This document shows, in pieces, positions 36,119 to 44,288 of a stretch of 64,000 nt of DNA; within the stretch, counting starts at the first letter, position 1, and every line of letters starts with the position of its first letter. The stretch is from contig NZ_JAUEMJ010000002.1 in the NCBI RefSeq assembly GCF_030403505.1, forward strand, positions 836,786-900,785, in the 5' to 3' direction. This stretch comes from Glycomyces tritici (lineage in GTDB: Bacteria; Actinomycetota; Actinomycetes; Mycobacteriales; Micromonosporaceae). The notes beneath the pieces are model-generated. The model made no database searches, had not been told where the DNA came from, and was given only the letters and a program-made list of their open reading frames with translations. Made by a program: the position numbers and the translations under genes.

Positions 36119-36450
36119 GCGGTGCCCTCGGTGTCGGAGCCGGACAGGTTGATCTCGGTGATGTTGAGTTCCTCGGCGTCGGTGTGCAGGCCAAGGGATT
36201 CGTTGATCGTCACGATCGCGCCGTACAGGTCGGCGCGGAGCTTCTGCAGGTTGTTCCAGGTCTCCTCGTGCGCACCCGCGTACTGCGTGCGGGCGTCGGC
36301 CGACGAGTCGAGCAGGCCGAAACCCGGCTCGTAGCCCAATTCGTTGCCGGGCATCAACTTCTGAGTCATCTCGGTGACGAAGTTGAGACGGGCGACCAGC
36401 TCATCTCGGAACGCTTCGAGGTATTCAGGATCGAGCACGCGCTGAGCCAC
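36115..36450 (-). CDS. Small helical ESX-like protein, first gene of WXG/lipoprotein unit
   Basis: 111 residues from GTG 36450, which lies 8 bases after a GGAGG ribosome site; this decides against the longer open frame. It has two long helices (LEAFRDELVARLNFVTEMTQ and NLQKLRADLYGAIVTINESL) around a Gly-rich turn (PGNELGYEPGFGLLDSS), a helix-turn-helix hairpin layout like WXG100 proteins, although no W-x-G is present; a Trp sits in EETWNNLQ. Coupled to the lipoprotein by an ATGA overlap. Likely a type VII-associated small protein; this is inference from size and context. Confidence 0.65.
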   Translation of the reverse strand: MAQRVLDPEYLEAFRDELVARLNFVTEMTQKLMPGNELGYEPGFGLLDSSADARTQYAGAHEETWNNLQKLRADLYGAIVTINESLGLHTDAEELNITEINLSGSDTEGTA

Positions 36451-36597
36451 GGCGGGGACCTCCGGGGTGTATCGGGCGAAACATCTGCAAAACCGTCTTG
36501 ATTTTAACGGTTCGCTGCAACTCCGTGTGATCGCGGTGTTCGGCGGGCGAGATGGAGCCGGGCTGAGGCGTTGCGCGGGTTGGGGAGTGGACAACGG

Positions 36598-36632
36598 AGC
36601 GCCTCGCCTGGTCATCGACCGGGCGAGGCGCT
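36598..36632 (-). terminator. Hairpin terminator after the glycosylphosphotransferase gene
   Basis: AGCGCCTCGCC pairs with GGCGAGGCGCT (11 bp), and an inner GGTC/GACC stem closes the loop. It lies 14 bases past the stop at 36646. No U-run follows. Confidence 0.65.
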
Positions 36633-36645
36633 GACTAGCCCCGTT

Positions 36646-38151
36646 TCAGTATGCGCCTTGCGGGCGCAGGATGGCGGTCACGGTGCGCAGCAGGATGACG
36701 AAGTCGAGCGAGAGGTTCCAGTGCTCGACGTAGCGGAGGTCGAGGCGCACCGCCTCTTCCCAAGGGAGGTCGGAGCGGCCGGATACCTGCCAGAGGCCGG
36801 TCATGCCGGGCTTGACGGCGAGGCGCCGGCGCATGTCGCTCTCATACGCGGCGACCTCGATCGCAAGGGGCGGGCGGGGCCCGACGAGGCTCATGTCGCC
36901 GCGGAGGACGTTGACGAGTTGGGGGAACTCGTCGATGGAGAAGCGGCGCAGGTACTTGCCGACGGCGGTGATGCGGGGGTCGTCCTTCATCTTGAAGAGG
37001 ACGCCGTCGCCTTCGTTGAGGTGCGCGATGTCCGCGAGGCGCCGTTCGGCGTCCAGGTGCATGGTGCGGAACTTCCAGATGGTGAACGGCTGGCCGTCCT
37101 TGCCGATGCGCTCCTGCTTGAACAGGGCCGGGCCGGGCGAGGTGCAGCGGATGAGGAATGCGGCGCTGAGGAGGAGCGGCGAGAGCGCGAGCAGCAGCAT
37201 GGCGGCGCCGATGCGGTCCACGGCGTCCTTGGCGAGGCGGCGGACCCCGGTGAGGCGGGCGTGGTCCAGGTGGAGCATGGGCAGGCCGTCGACGGGGCGG
37301 ACGGTGGTGCGGTCGCCGGCGACGTCGACGAGGGCGGAGGCGACGATGAGGTCGACTTCGCTGCGTTCGAGCTTCCAGGCGAGGCGACGCAGGGCCTGGC
37401 CGTCGATTTCGGGGCAGCCCAGGACGATGACGGTGTCGGCGCGTTCGGCGGCGACGGCTTCGGCGATGCGGTCGAAGCTGCCGCGGACGCGGGTGTCGAA
37501 GTCCAGCAGCGCACCTCGGGGCTTCTCGGTGGGCAGGCACGCGGCCACGACCTTGAGGCCGTGGTAGTGCTCGCGGCGGAGCTGGACGATGAGGGCGGCG
37601 ACGGAGGACTCGTGGCCGACCAGGACGACGCGCTTCATGCAGCGTCCGTCGCGGCGCATGTGGTGGAGCCATTTGCGCCAGCCGAAGCGGGCGATGATGG
37701 AACCGGCTGCGGCGGTGGGGATCGCGATGAGGACGAAGACGCGGGAGGTCGGCAGCTCGAGCCCGTAGGAGACGATGGCGACGGCGGCGGTGAGGGCCAC
37801 GGCGGCGTGCACGATCCGCTGGTACTCCTCGGTGCCGACGAACAGGTACCGCTTCTCGAAGGCGCGGGAGAGGCCGAGGACCGCGATCCATACCGCGGGC
37901 ATGGCGATCAGGGCGAGGGCGTAGATGCGGGTGCCGTCGTTGAGGTGGCCGAAGCGGGCGTAAAAGGCCAGGGCCGCGCCGATGACGCCGGCGGCTATGT
38001 CGGAGCCGATGATGCCCGCGAAGTACTTGCGCTGCCAGGCAGGCGGTCCTCCGTAGGGCCGGGTCGCCTGGGGTCCTATGGAATAGACGCGTCCCTTTGC
38101 GGGGAGGTCATGCACGCCTTCGAAAGCCGTCGAGTCCGCAACCACTGTCAT
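36646..38151 (-). CDS. Polyprenyl glycosylphosphotransferase (WbaP/CpsE type)
   Basis: 501 residues. It begins the repeat unit of a surface polysaccharide by moving a sugar-1-phosphate (commonly Gal or Glc) onto undecaprenyl phosphate. Four N-terminal membrane helices (about 45-160), a Rossmann-like cytosolic domain (RVVLVGHESSVAALIVQLRR near 174) and the C-terminal catalytic domain are in the usual order. Signature elements are FKQERIGKDGQPFTIWKFRT near 348, then RFSIDEFPQLVNVLRGDMSL, VGPRPPL and KPGMTGLWQVSGRSD near 440. The gene is monocistronic, between a terminator and a promoter region. It may supply the lipid-linked sugar for the glycosyltransferases at 1-2944. Confidence 0.93.
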   Translation of the reverse strand: MTVVADSTAFEGVHDLPAKGRVYSIGPQATRPYGGPPAWQRKYFAGIIGSDIAAGVIGAALAFYARFGHLNDGTRIYALALIAMPAVWIAVLGLSRAFEKRYLFVGTEEYQRIVHAAVALTAAVAIVSYGLELPTSRVFVLIAIPTAAAGSIIARFGWRKWLHHMRRDGRCMKRVVLVGHESSVAALIVQLRREHYHGLKVVAACLPTEKPRGALLDFDTRVRGSFDRIAEAVAAERADTVIVLGCPEIDGQALRRLAWKLERSEVDLIVASALVDVAGDRTTVRPVDGLPMLHLDHARLTGVRRLAKDAVDRIGAAMLLLALSPLLLSAAFLIRCTSPGPALFKQERIGKDGQPFTIWKFRTMHLDAERRLADIAHLNEGDGVLFKMKDDPRITAVGKYLRRFSIDEFPQLVNVLRGDMSLVGPRPPLAIEVAAYESDMRRRLAVKPGMTGLWQVSGRSDLPWEEAVRLDLRYVEHWNLSLDFVILLRTVTAILRPQGAY

Positions 38152-38304
38152 GACCGGTTAACGACCGAGGAGACGTTGAGTGACGGGATTATCACCCTGC
38201 GGAGTACATGAGATTTAGTCCACTTTGGATGGACGAGACCGCAACGGAAACGGGGCTGAATCGTTGGTGCGACTACGCGTCCGTGCGTTGCTGGACTTCA
38301 GGTC

Positions 38305-38895
38305 CTACGTCGGCGGTGCGTTGAACGCGTTCTGCGCCAGCACGAAGCCCTTTTCGATGATCGCCTCGACCGCATCGGCTGCGAGCTCGATGTTCAGGTC
38401 CACTTCGGGGCGTTCGGCCTTCGCGAAGTCCTTGAGGACGTAGTCGGCCGCGTCCTGGCGCCCGGGCGGGCGGCCGATGCCGAACCGCACGCGGGCGTAG
38501 TCCTTGGTGCCCAGCACCTTCGTGAGGGAGCGCAGGCCGTTGTGGCCGCCTTCGCCGCCGCCGCGCTTGAGGCGCAGCTCGCCGAAGGGGACGTCGAGCT
38601 CGTCGTGGACGGCGATCACGGACTCGGGCGGGATCCCGTAGTACTGGGCGATCGGCCCGGCGGCCTCGCCCGAGAGGTTCATGTACGTCTGGGGCTTGAC
38701 GAGTATGACGCGAGGCCCGCCTACCCCCAGGCGGGCCTCGCAGACTTCGGCGCGGTACTTGCGGACCGCGGCGAAACGGCCGCCGGCGCGCCGGGCGAGC
38801 GCGTCGACGACCATGAAACCGACATTGTGGCGGTTCGCGGCGTACTTCGGCCCGGGGTTGCCCAGGCCGACCACGAGCGTCGGGGTGTCGGTCAT
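38305..38895 (-). CDS. pth: Peptidyl-tRNA hydrolase
   Basis: Releases peptides from peptidyl-tRNA dropped by ribosomes; 196 residues. Conserved N-terminus [20 protein letters not shown] (catalytic His in the RHN segment), [15 protein letters not shown] near 66-80, the catalytic Asp in [17 protein letters not shown] near 93-109, and [13 protein letters not shown] near 111-123. It follows rplY by 14 bases, the last gene of glmU-prs-rplY-pth as in mycobacteria. Confidence 0.97.
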   Translation of the reverse strand: MTDTPTLVVGLGNPGPKYAANRHNVGFMVVDALARRAGGRFAAVRKYRAEVCEARLGVGGPRVILVKPQTYMNLSGEAAGPIAQYYGIPPESVIAVHDELDVPFGELRLKRGGGEGGHNGLRSLTKVLGTKDYARVRFGIGRPPGRQDAADYVLKDFAKAERPEVDLNIELAADAVEAIIEKGFVLAQNAFNAPPT

Positions 38896-38909
38896 GCAGA
38901 TCTCGGTGT

Positions 38910-39518
38910 TTACTCGGCGGCGGCGGCCGGAGCGGCTTCGCCCTCGGCGGCCTCGTCCTCGTCGGCGGCTTCGCCGCGCGGCTCGCTCACGGAGGCGAGC
39001 ACCAGGTCGCCGTCGGAGAGGATGACGATGCCCTCGGGGACCTCGACCTCGCGCACGTAGCGCTGCGAGCCGATGGCCAGGCCTTCGATGGAGACCTCGA
39101 TCGACTCGGGGATGTGGGTCGCCTCGGCCTCGACGGTCAGGGTGTTGAGGTCGTGCACGACCAGGCCGCCCTTCTCCGCCTCGCCGACGAAGTGGACCGG
39201 GATGTCGGTGGTGATGGTCTCGCCGCGGCGGACGATCAGGAGGTCGGCGTGGACGATGTCGTCACGCAGCGGGTCGCGCTGGATGTCCTTGGGGATCACC
39301 AGCTCGCGGGTACCGTCAGTGACCTCGATGGCGATGAGCTGGTTGGCGCCGCCCTTGCGGATGGCGGCGGCGAGCTCAAGCGAGGGAAGGGAAATGTGGA
39401 GCGGCTTCTCGCCGTGGCCGTAGACCACCGCGGGAACCTTTCCAGCCCGGCGCGTACGGCGGGCACCGCCCTTCCCGAAGTCAGTGCGAGGCTCGGCGCT
39501 GATACGAACTTCGGACAC
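38910..39518 (-). CDS. rplY: 50S ribosomal protein L25 (CTC form)
   Basis: 5S rRNA-binding protein of the long CTC/TL5 type, 202 residues. It has the N-terminal L25 domain ([20 protein letters not shown] near 17-36, then [20 protein letters not shown] near 90) and a C-terminal beta domain, ending in an acidic Ala/Glu-rich tail. GTG 39518 follows GGGGAG by 8 bases. It is upstream of pth and downstream of prs across a 202-base gap, so it may have its own promoter. Confidence 0.95.
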   Translation of the reverse strand: MSEVRISAEPRTDFGKGGARRTRRAGKVPAVVYGHGEKPLHISLPSLELAAAIRKGGANQLIAIEVTDGTRELVIPKDIQRDPLRDDIVHADLLIVRRGETITTDIPVHFVGEAEKGGLVVHDLNTLTVEAEATHIPESIEVSIEGLAIGSQRYVREVEVPEGIVILSDGDLVLASVSEPRGEAADEDEAAEGEAAPAAAAE

Positions 39519-39720
39519 GGAAATACTCCCCTGTTTTTTAGCAACATTTCATGCGGCGCTCGACGCTCACGTCGGCATTCAGAAGGGCACACGAGCCCTG
39601 AAAAAGACCTACGCCTTTGCGTCGATTACGGCGCCCTCTGGAGGACACCCTCGCCGTCGGCAACCCCACCAGAGTACTACGCGCATCAGATCAGGCTTGA
39701 CACGGGCGTCGATGTGTGAC

Positions 39721-40704
39721 TTACGAGAGACCGCCGAAGAGGGTGGTGACGGAGCCGTCGTTGAAGACCTCCCAGATGGCCTTCGCGACGAGCGGCGCGA
39801 TGGAGAGGGTGGTGATCTTCTCCAGGTCCTGGGCTTCCTTGGGGAGCGGGAGGGTATTGGTGACGATGACTTCGCTGACCGGGGCCTTGGCGAGGCGCTC
39901 GACGGCGGGGCCGGACATGATCGCGTGCGTGGAGGCGATGACGATGTCCTCGACGCCGGACTCCTTGAGCATCTCGGCCGCGGAGCAGATGGTGCCGGCG
40001 GTGTCGATCATGTCGTCGATGAGGAGGCAGGTGCGGCCTTCGACGTCGCCGACGACCTTGTGCGCGACGACCTGGTTGGGCTTGAGCGGGTCGCGGGTCT
40101 TGTGCACGAACGCGATCGGGCAGCCGCCGAGGCGGTCGGACCAGCGCTCGGCGAGGCGCACGCGGCCGGTGTCGGGCGAGACGACGGCCATCTGGCGGTC
40201 GGCGTACTTCTCCTCGACGTAGCGCGCGAGCGTGCCCATGGCGAAGAGGTGGTCGACGGGGCCGTCGAAGAAGCCCTGGATCTGGGCGGTGTGGAGGTCC
40301 ACGGTGAGGATGCGGTCGGCGCCGGCGGTCTTGAGCAGGTCGGCCATGAGGCGCGCGGAGATGGGCTCGCGGCCGCGGTGCTTCTTGTCCTGGCGCGCGT
40401 ACGGGTAGAACGGCAGCACGACGGTGATCCGCTTGGCCGAACCGCGCTTGAGCGCGTCGATCATGATGAGGGTCTCCATGACCCACTCGTTGATCGGCGC
40501 GGGCATGGACTGCACGACGAAGGCGTCGCAGCCGCGGACGGACTCCTGGTAGCGCACGAAGAGCTCGCCGTTGGCGAAGGAGTAGGCGCTCATCGGGGTC
40601 GGCGCGACCCCGAGGTGCTTGCCGATCTCCTCAGCCAGCTCCGGGTAGGCACGCCCGGAGAACAACATGAGCATCTTGGAGTTGACAGCGGACATGCTCG
40701 CCAT
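39721..40704 (-). CDS. prs: Ribose-phosphate pyrophosphokinase
   Basis: Makes PRPP from ribose 5-phosphate and ATP for nucleotides, His, Trp and, in actinobacteria, cell-wall decaprenyl-phosphoryl-arabinose; 327 residues. ATG 40704 follows a GGGGGAG site by 8 bases; the longer open frame from 40734 is less supported. Conserved elements are ARQDKKHRGREPISARLMAD near 97, the class I signature ILTVDLHTAQIQGFF near 130 and the PRPP loop CLLIDDMIDTAGTICSAAEM near 219-238. It is downstream of glmU, as in other actinobacteria. Confidence 0.96.
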   Translation of the reverse strand: MASMSAVNSKMLMLFSGRAYPELAEEIGKHLGVAPTPMSAYSFANGELFVRYQESVRGCDAFVVQSMPAPINEWVMETLIMIDALKRGSAKRITVVLPFYPYARQDKKHRGREPISARLMADLLKTAGADRILTVDLHTAQIQGFFDGPVDHLFAMGTLARYVEEKYADRQMAVVSPDTGRVRLAERWSDRLGGCPIAFVHKTRDPLKPNQVVAHKVVGDVEGRTCLLIDDMIDTAGTICSAAEMLKESGVEDIVIASTHAIMSGPAVERLAKAPVSEVIVTNTLPLPKEAQDLEKITTLSIAPLVAKAIWEVFNDGSVTTLFGGLS

Positions 40705-40806
40705 GACGTGGGCTCCCCCAGTAGGTCGTCTCACCTGAACCTCGACGGTTCCAGTGTCCCCTGCCCGACGCTGGAGCGCGAGGGGACCGGGGGGTTTAGT
40801 GTCCCG

Positions 40807-42246
40807 TCACGCTTCCGACACTCCCGCCTCACCCTTCGCACGGCGCGCTGCTTTGTCGGAGACGGTGCCGGGGCGCTTCTTGGCGACCCAGTCGGGGAGC
40901 ACGGCCTGGCGGGCGCGGGCGACGCCGAGGTCGCCGGGGGCGACGTCCTTGACGATGGTGGAGCCGGCGGCGATGTACGCGCCGTCGCCGACGCTGACGG
41001 GGGCGACGAGCACCGAGTCGCAGCCGATGAACGCGCCTTCGCCGATCTCGGTGTGGTGCTTCCGCGCGCCGTCGTAGTTGGCGACGATGACGCCGCAGCC
41101 GATGTTGGCGTCGGCGCCGATGGTGGCGTCGCCGAGGTAGGCGAGGTGCGCGGCCTTGGCGCCGGGGCCGATCTCGGCGTTCTTGGTCTCCACGAACGCG
41201 CCGATCTTGGAGTTCTCGGCGAGCTTGGAGGCCTGGCGCAGGTGGGCGAACGGGCCGACGTGGGCGCCTTCGCCGATGTGGGACTGGTCGGCGTGGCTGC
41301 GCACGACGACGGCACCGGAGCCGACGATCGTGTCGGTGAGCGTCGTGTCGGGGCCGATCTCGGCGCCGGAGTCGACGGCCGTGGCGCCCTTGAGCTGCAC
41401 GCCCGGGTGGATGAGCACGTCGGGGGCGACCTTGGCGGTGGCGTCGATCCAGGTGGTCTCGGGGTCTTCGAGGGTGACGCCGGACTTCATCAGGTCGTTG
41501 TTGATGCGGCGCTGCATGATGCGGCGCAACCCGGCGAGCTGGGCCCGGTCGTTGCAGGCGAGGACCTCGGTCGGGTCGTCGACGACGACGGCGCCGATGG
41601 CGTGCCCGGCTTCGCGGGCGAGTTCGAGCACGTCGGTGAGGTAGAGCTCGCCCTGGTCGTTCGCGGAGGTGAGCTTGGCGAGCTGCTCGCGCAGGACCTG
41701 CACGTCGAAGGCGTAGGTGCCGGAGTTGATCTCGCGGATGGCGAGTTCGTCGAGGTCGGCGTCGCGGTGCTCGACGTTGCGGAGCACGTTGCCCTCGCCG
41801 TCGCGCACGATGCGGCCGAACCCGGTGGGGTCGTCCACTTCGGCGGTGAGGACGGTGACGGCGTGGCGGGCCTTCTCGTGGACCTCGACCAGTTCGGTCA
41901 GGGTGCTGCGGCGCATGAGGGGGGCGTCGCCGCAGAGGACGACGACGGTGCCCTCGAGGTCGGGGTAGGCGTCGAGCGCGGTGCGCACGGCGTGGCCGGT
42001 GCCGAGCTGCTCGGTCTGCATGACGGTCTCGGCGTCGGAGGCGGCCTTGTCGAGGAACGCCGTCACCTGGTCGGCTGCCGCGCCGACGACGACGATGCGG
42101 TTGTCGGGCTGGAAGGACTTGGTGCTGCGGAGGACGTGCCCCAGCAGGGTCCGGCCCAGGAGTTCATGGAGGACCTTGGGTTTCGCCGACTTCATACGGG
42201 TGCCCAGGCCAGCGGCCAGGATGATCGCCGAACGCTCACTGCTCAT
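40807..42246 (-). CDS. glmU: Bifunctional GlmU: GlcN-1-P acetyltransferase / GlcNAc-1-P uridylyltransferase
   Basis: 479 residues. The uridylyltransferase domain starts IILAAGLGTRMKSAKPKVLH near 8-27 and includes LCGDAPLMRRSTL near 101. The C-terminal left-handed beta-helix acetyltransferase has hexapeptide repeats (such as IGEGAFIGCDSVLVAPVSVG) and the catalytic His/Tyr region NYDGARKHHTEIG near 388. It makes UDP-GlcNAc for peptidoglycan. GlmM, which supplies its substrate, is encoded 7 kb away (49322-50665). It heads the glmU-prs-rplY-pth block, opposite the xylose-type ABC cassette. Confidence 0.97.
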   Translation of the reverse strand: MSSERSAIILAAGLGTRMKSAKPKVLHELLGRTLLGHVLRSTKSFQPDNRIVVVGAAADQVTAFLDKAASDAETVMQTEQLGTGHAVRTALDAYPDLEGTVVVLCGDAPLMRRSTLTELVEVHEKARHAVTVLTAEVDDPTGFGRIVRDGEGNVLRNVEHRDADLDELAIREINSGTYAFDVQVLREQLAKLTSANDQGELYLTDVLELAREAGHAIGAVVVDDPTEVLACNDRAQLAGLRRIMQRRINNDLMKSGVTLEDPETTWIDATAKVAPDVLIHPGVQLKGATAVDSGAEIGPDTTLTDTIVGSGAVVVRSHADQSHIGEGAHVGPFAHLRQASKLAENSKIGAFVETKNAEIGPGAKAAHLAYLGDATIGADANIGCGVIVANYDGARKHHTEIGEGAFIGCDSVLVAPVSVGDGAYIAAGSTIVKDVAPGDLGVARARQAVLPDWVAKKRPGTVSDKAARRAKGEAGVSEA

Positions 42247-42351
42247 GATGGGCCATGGTAGTCGGTGGCCCAGTGGTGAACGGCCCTACCCGGGGGCCTG
42301 CGTCGTCACCGAATCGTTACGAATGGAAGACGTTCTCCACCCCGCCGACAC

Positions 42352-42390
42352 TTGTGCGAGCTGCGTCACTCATCATATGTTGCAGACAAC
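42352..42390 (+). promoter_or_regulatory. Candidate promoter and operator of the xylose-type ABC operon
   Basis: TTGTGC (42352-42357), an 18-base spacer and TATGTT (42376-42381) form a plausible sigma-70-type promoter. The inverted repeat GTTG-CAGA-CAAC at 42379-42390 overlaps the -10 element, where a repressor such as the ROK protein encoded by the last gene would block transcription. The ribosome site GGAGGT and ATG 42414 follow. Confidence 0.4.
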
Positions 42391-42413
42391 AACAAACCTC
42401 GGAGGTACCTCTC

Positions 42414-43511
42414 ATGCACCTTCTCAGCAGCTCCCGACCCCGAATCGCATTGGCCGCCACCGCAGGCGCGGTCCTCGCCCTCACCCTCACCGCCTGCGGA
42501 CAAGACGGCGGCGGCGGCGCCGAGGAGACCCCGCTCATCGGCGTGATCCTCCCCGACTCCGCCTCCTCGGACCGGTGGGAGACCGCCGACCGCAAGTACC
42601 TCGAAGCGGCCTTCAAGGCGGCCGGCGTCGACTACGACATCCAGAACGCCCAAGGCAGCCGCGAGGACTTCCAGACCATCGCGGACCAGATGATCACCAA
42701 GGGCGCCGACGTCCTGGTGACTGTGAACCTCGACTCCGGCACCGGCAAGACCGTCATCGAGAAGGCGAAGTCGCAGGGTGTGGCCACCATCGACTACGAC
42801 CGGCTCACCGAGGACGGCGGCGCCGACTACTACGTGAGCTTCGACAACGAGCAGGTCGGCGTGCTCCAGGGCGAAGGCCTCGTCTCCTGCCTCGAAGGCG
42901 CCGCCGCCCCGCTCGTGGCCGAACTCAACGGCTCCCCCACCGACAACAACGCCACCCTCTTCAAGAACGGCTACGACTCGATCCTCGACCCGCTGTACGC
43001 CGACGGCACCTTCGTCAAGGGCCCCGACGAATCGGTGCCCGACTGGGACAACGCCCAGGCCGGCACGCTCTTCGAGCAGATGCTCACCGACACCGGGACC
43101 GAGATCGACGGCGTCCTCGCCGCCAACGACGGCCTCGCCCACGCGGTGATCACCGTCCTCCAGCGCAACAACCTCAACGGCACCGTGCCCGTCACCGGCC
43201 AGGACGCCACCATCCAGGGCCTCCAGAACATCCTCGCCGGCGACCAGTGCATGACCGTCTACAAGGCGATCGAGGAGGAGGCCAACGCCGCCGCCGAACT
43301 CGCTGTGGCCCTTGCCAACGGCGAGAAGCCCGAGACCGACGCCACCGTCGCCGACCCGATCTCCGGGGCCGAGGTGCCCTCCGTGCTGCTCGACCCGGTC
43401 GCCATCACCATCGAGAACATCCAGCTCGTCGTCGACGACGGCTTCGCCGACCCGGCCGAGCTGTGCGCCGGCGACTACGCCGCGCTCTGCACCGAGCACG
43501 GGATCGGATAG
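42414..43511 (+). CDS. Xylose-type sugar ABC transporter substrate-binding lipoprotein (XylF-like)
   Basis: 365 residues. ATG 42414 follows a GGAGGT site by 7 bases. The signal peptide ends in the lipobox LTLTACGQ, so it is a lipid-anchored binding protein. The periplasmic-binding-protein type 1 fold is clear, and segments match E. coli XylF closely: IDYDRLTEDGGADYYVSFDN, GSPTDNNATLFKNG, AANDGLAHAVITVLQ, VTGQDATIQGLQNILAGDQC and MTVYKAIEEEANAAAELAV. The ligand is probably a pentose or related monosaccharide; glucose or fructose are possible. First gene of an operon with an ATPase, a permease and a ROK regulator. Confidence 0.92.
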   Translation: MHLLSSSRPRIALAATAGAVLALTLTACGQDGGGGAEETPLIGVILPDSASSDRWETADRKYLEAAFKAAGVDYDIQNAQGSREDFQTIADQMITKGADVLVTVNLDSGTGKTVIEKAKSQGVATIDYDRLTEDGGADYYVSFDNEQVGVLQGEGLVSCLEGAAAPLVAELNGSPTDNNATLFKNGYDSILDPLYADGTFVKGPDESVPDWDNAQAGTLFEQMLTDTGTEIDGVLAANDGLAHAVITVLQRNNLNGTVPVTGQDATIQGLQNILAGDQCMTVYKAIEEEANAAAELAVALANGEKPETDATVADPISGAEVPSVLLDPVAITIENIQLVVDDGFADPAELCAGDYAALCTEHGIG

Positions 43512-43520
43512 GGGCTGCGC

Positions 43521-44288
43521 GTGCTGCTCGAACTCACCGGGCTCTCGAAGCGCTTCGGACCGGTTGAAGTCCTCTCCGACGTCGATCTCACGATCGACGC
43601 CGGAGAGGTCTGCGCCCTGGTCGGCGACAACGGCGCCGGAAAGTCCACACTCGTCAAATGCGTGGCCGGCATCCACGGCATCGACGGCGGCGCCATAGCC
43701 GTCGACGGCGAGGCCCGCACCATCTCCGGGCCGCGCGACGCCGCGGCCCTCGGCATCGAGGTCGTCTACCAGGACCTCGCGCTGTGCGACAACCTCGACG
43801 TGGTCGAGAACCTGTTCCTCGGCCGCGAGAAGGTCCACGGCCTCATCCTCGACGAGGACTCCATGGAGCAGCTCGCCGCCGAGACCCTCTCCTCACTCGC
43901 GGTGCGCACCATCAGGAACCTCCGCCAGCCCGTCGCCAGCCTCTCGGGCGGGCAGCGCCAGACCGTGGCCATCGCCAAAGCGGTGCTGTGGAACTCGCGG
44001 CTGGTGATCCTCGACGAGCCGACCGCGGCCCTCGGGGTCGCCCAGACCCGGCAGGTGCTCGAACTCATCCGGCGCCTCGCCGACCAGGGCCTGGCCGTCC
44101 TCTACATCTCCCACAACCTCAACGACGTCTTCGCCGTGGCCGACCGGATCGCCGCGCTCTACCTGGGGCGCATGGCGGCCGTGCTCGACGCCGCCGACGC
44201 GACCCAGTCGCAGGTGGTCGAACTCATCACCAGCGGCCGGTCCGGGTCCCTCGGGCTCGGCGCGGACACGAACGGAGCCCGGACGTGA
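43521..44288 (+). CDS. Sugar ABC transporter ATP-binding protein
   Basis: 255 residues from GTG 43521. It has a single nucleotide-binding domain, not the two-domain architecture of E. coli XylG. Walker A GDNGAGKSTLVKCVAG near 36-51, Q-loop VVYQDLALCDNLDVVENLFL near 82-101, signature SLSGGQRQTVAIAKAV near 138-153, Walker B LVILDEPTAALG near 158-169 and H-loop ISHNLNDV near 196. It energises uptake with the permease, dimerising through the same subunit. The stop overlaps the permease start (GTGA). Confidence 0.93.
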   Translation: MLLELTGLSKRFGPVEVLSDVDLTIDAGEVCALVGDNGAGKSTLVKCVAGIHGIDGGAIAVDGEARTISGPRDAAALGIEVVYQDLALCDNLDVVENLFLGREKVHGLILDEDSMEQLAAETLSSLAVRTIRNLRQPVASLSGGQRQTVAIAKAVLWNSRLVILDEPTAALGVAQTRQVLELIRRLADQGLAVLYISHNLNDVFAVADRIAALYLGRMAAVLDAADATQSQVVELITSGRSGSLGLGADTNGART

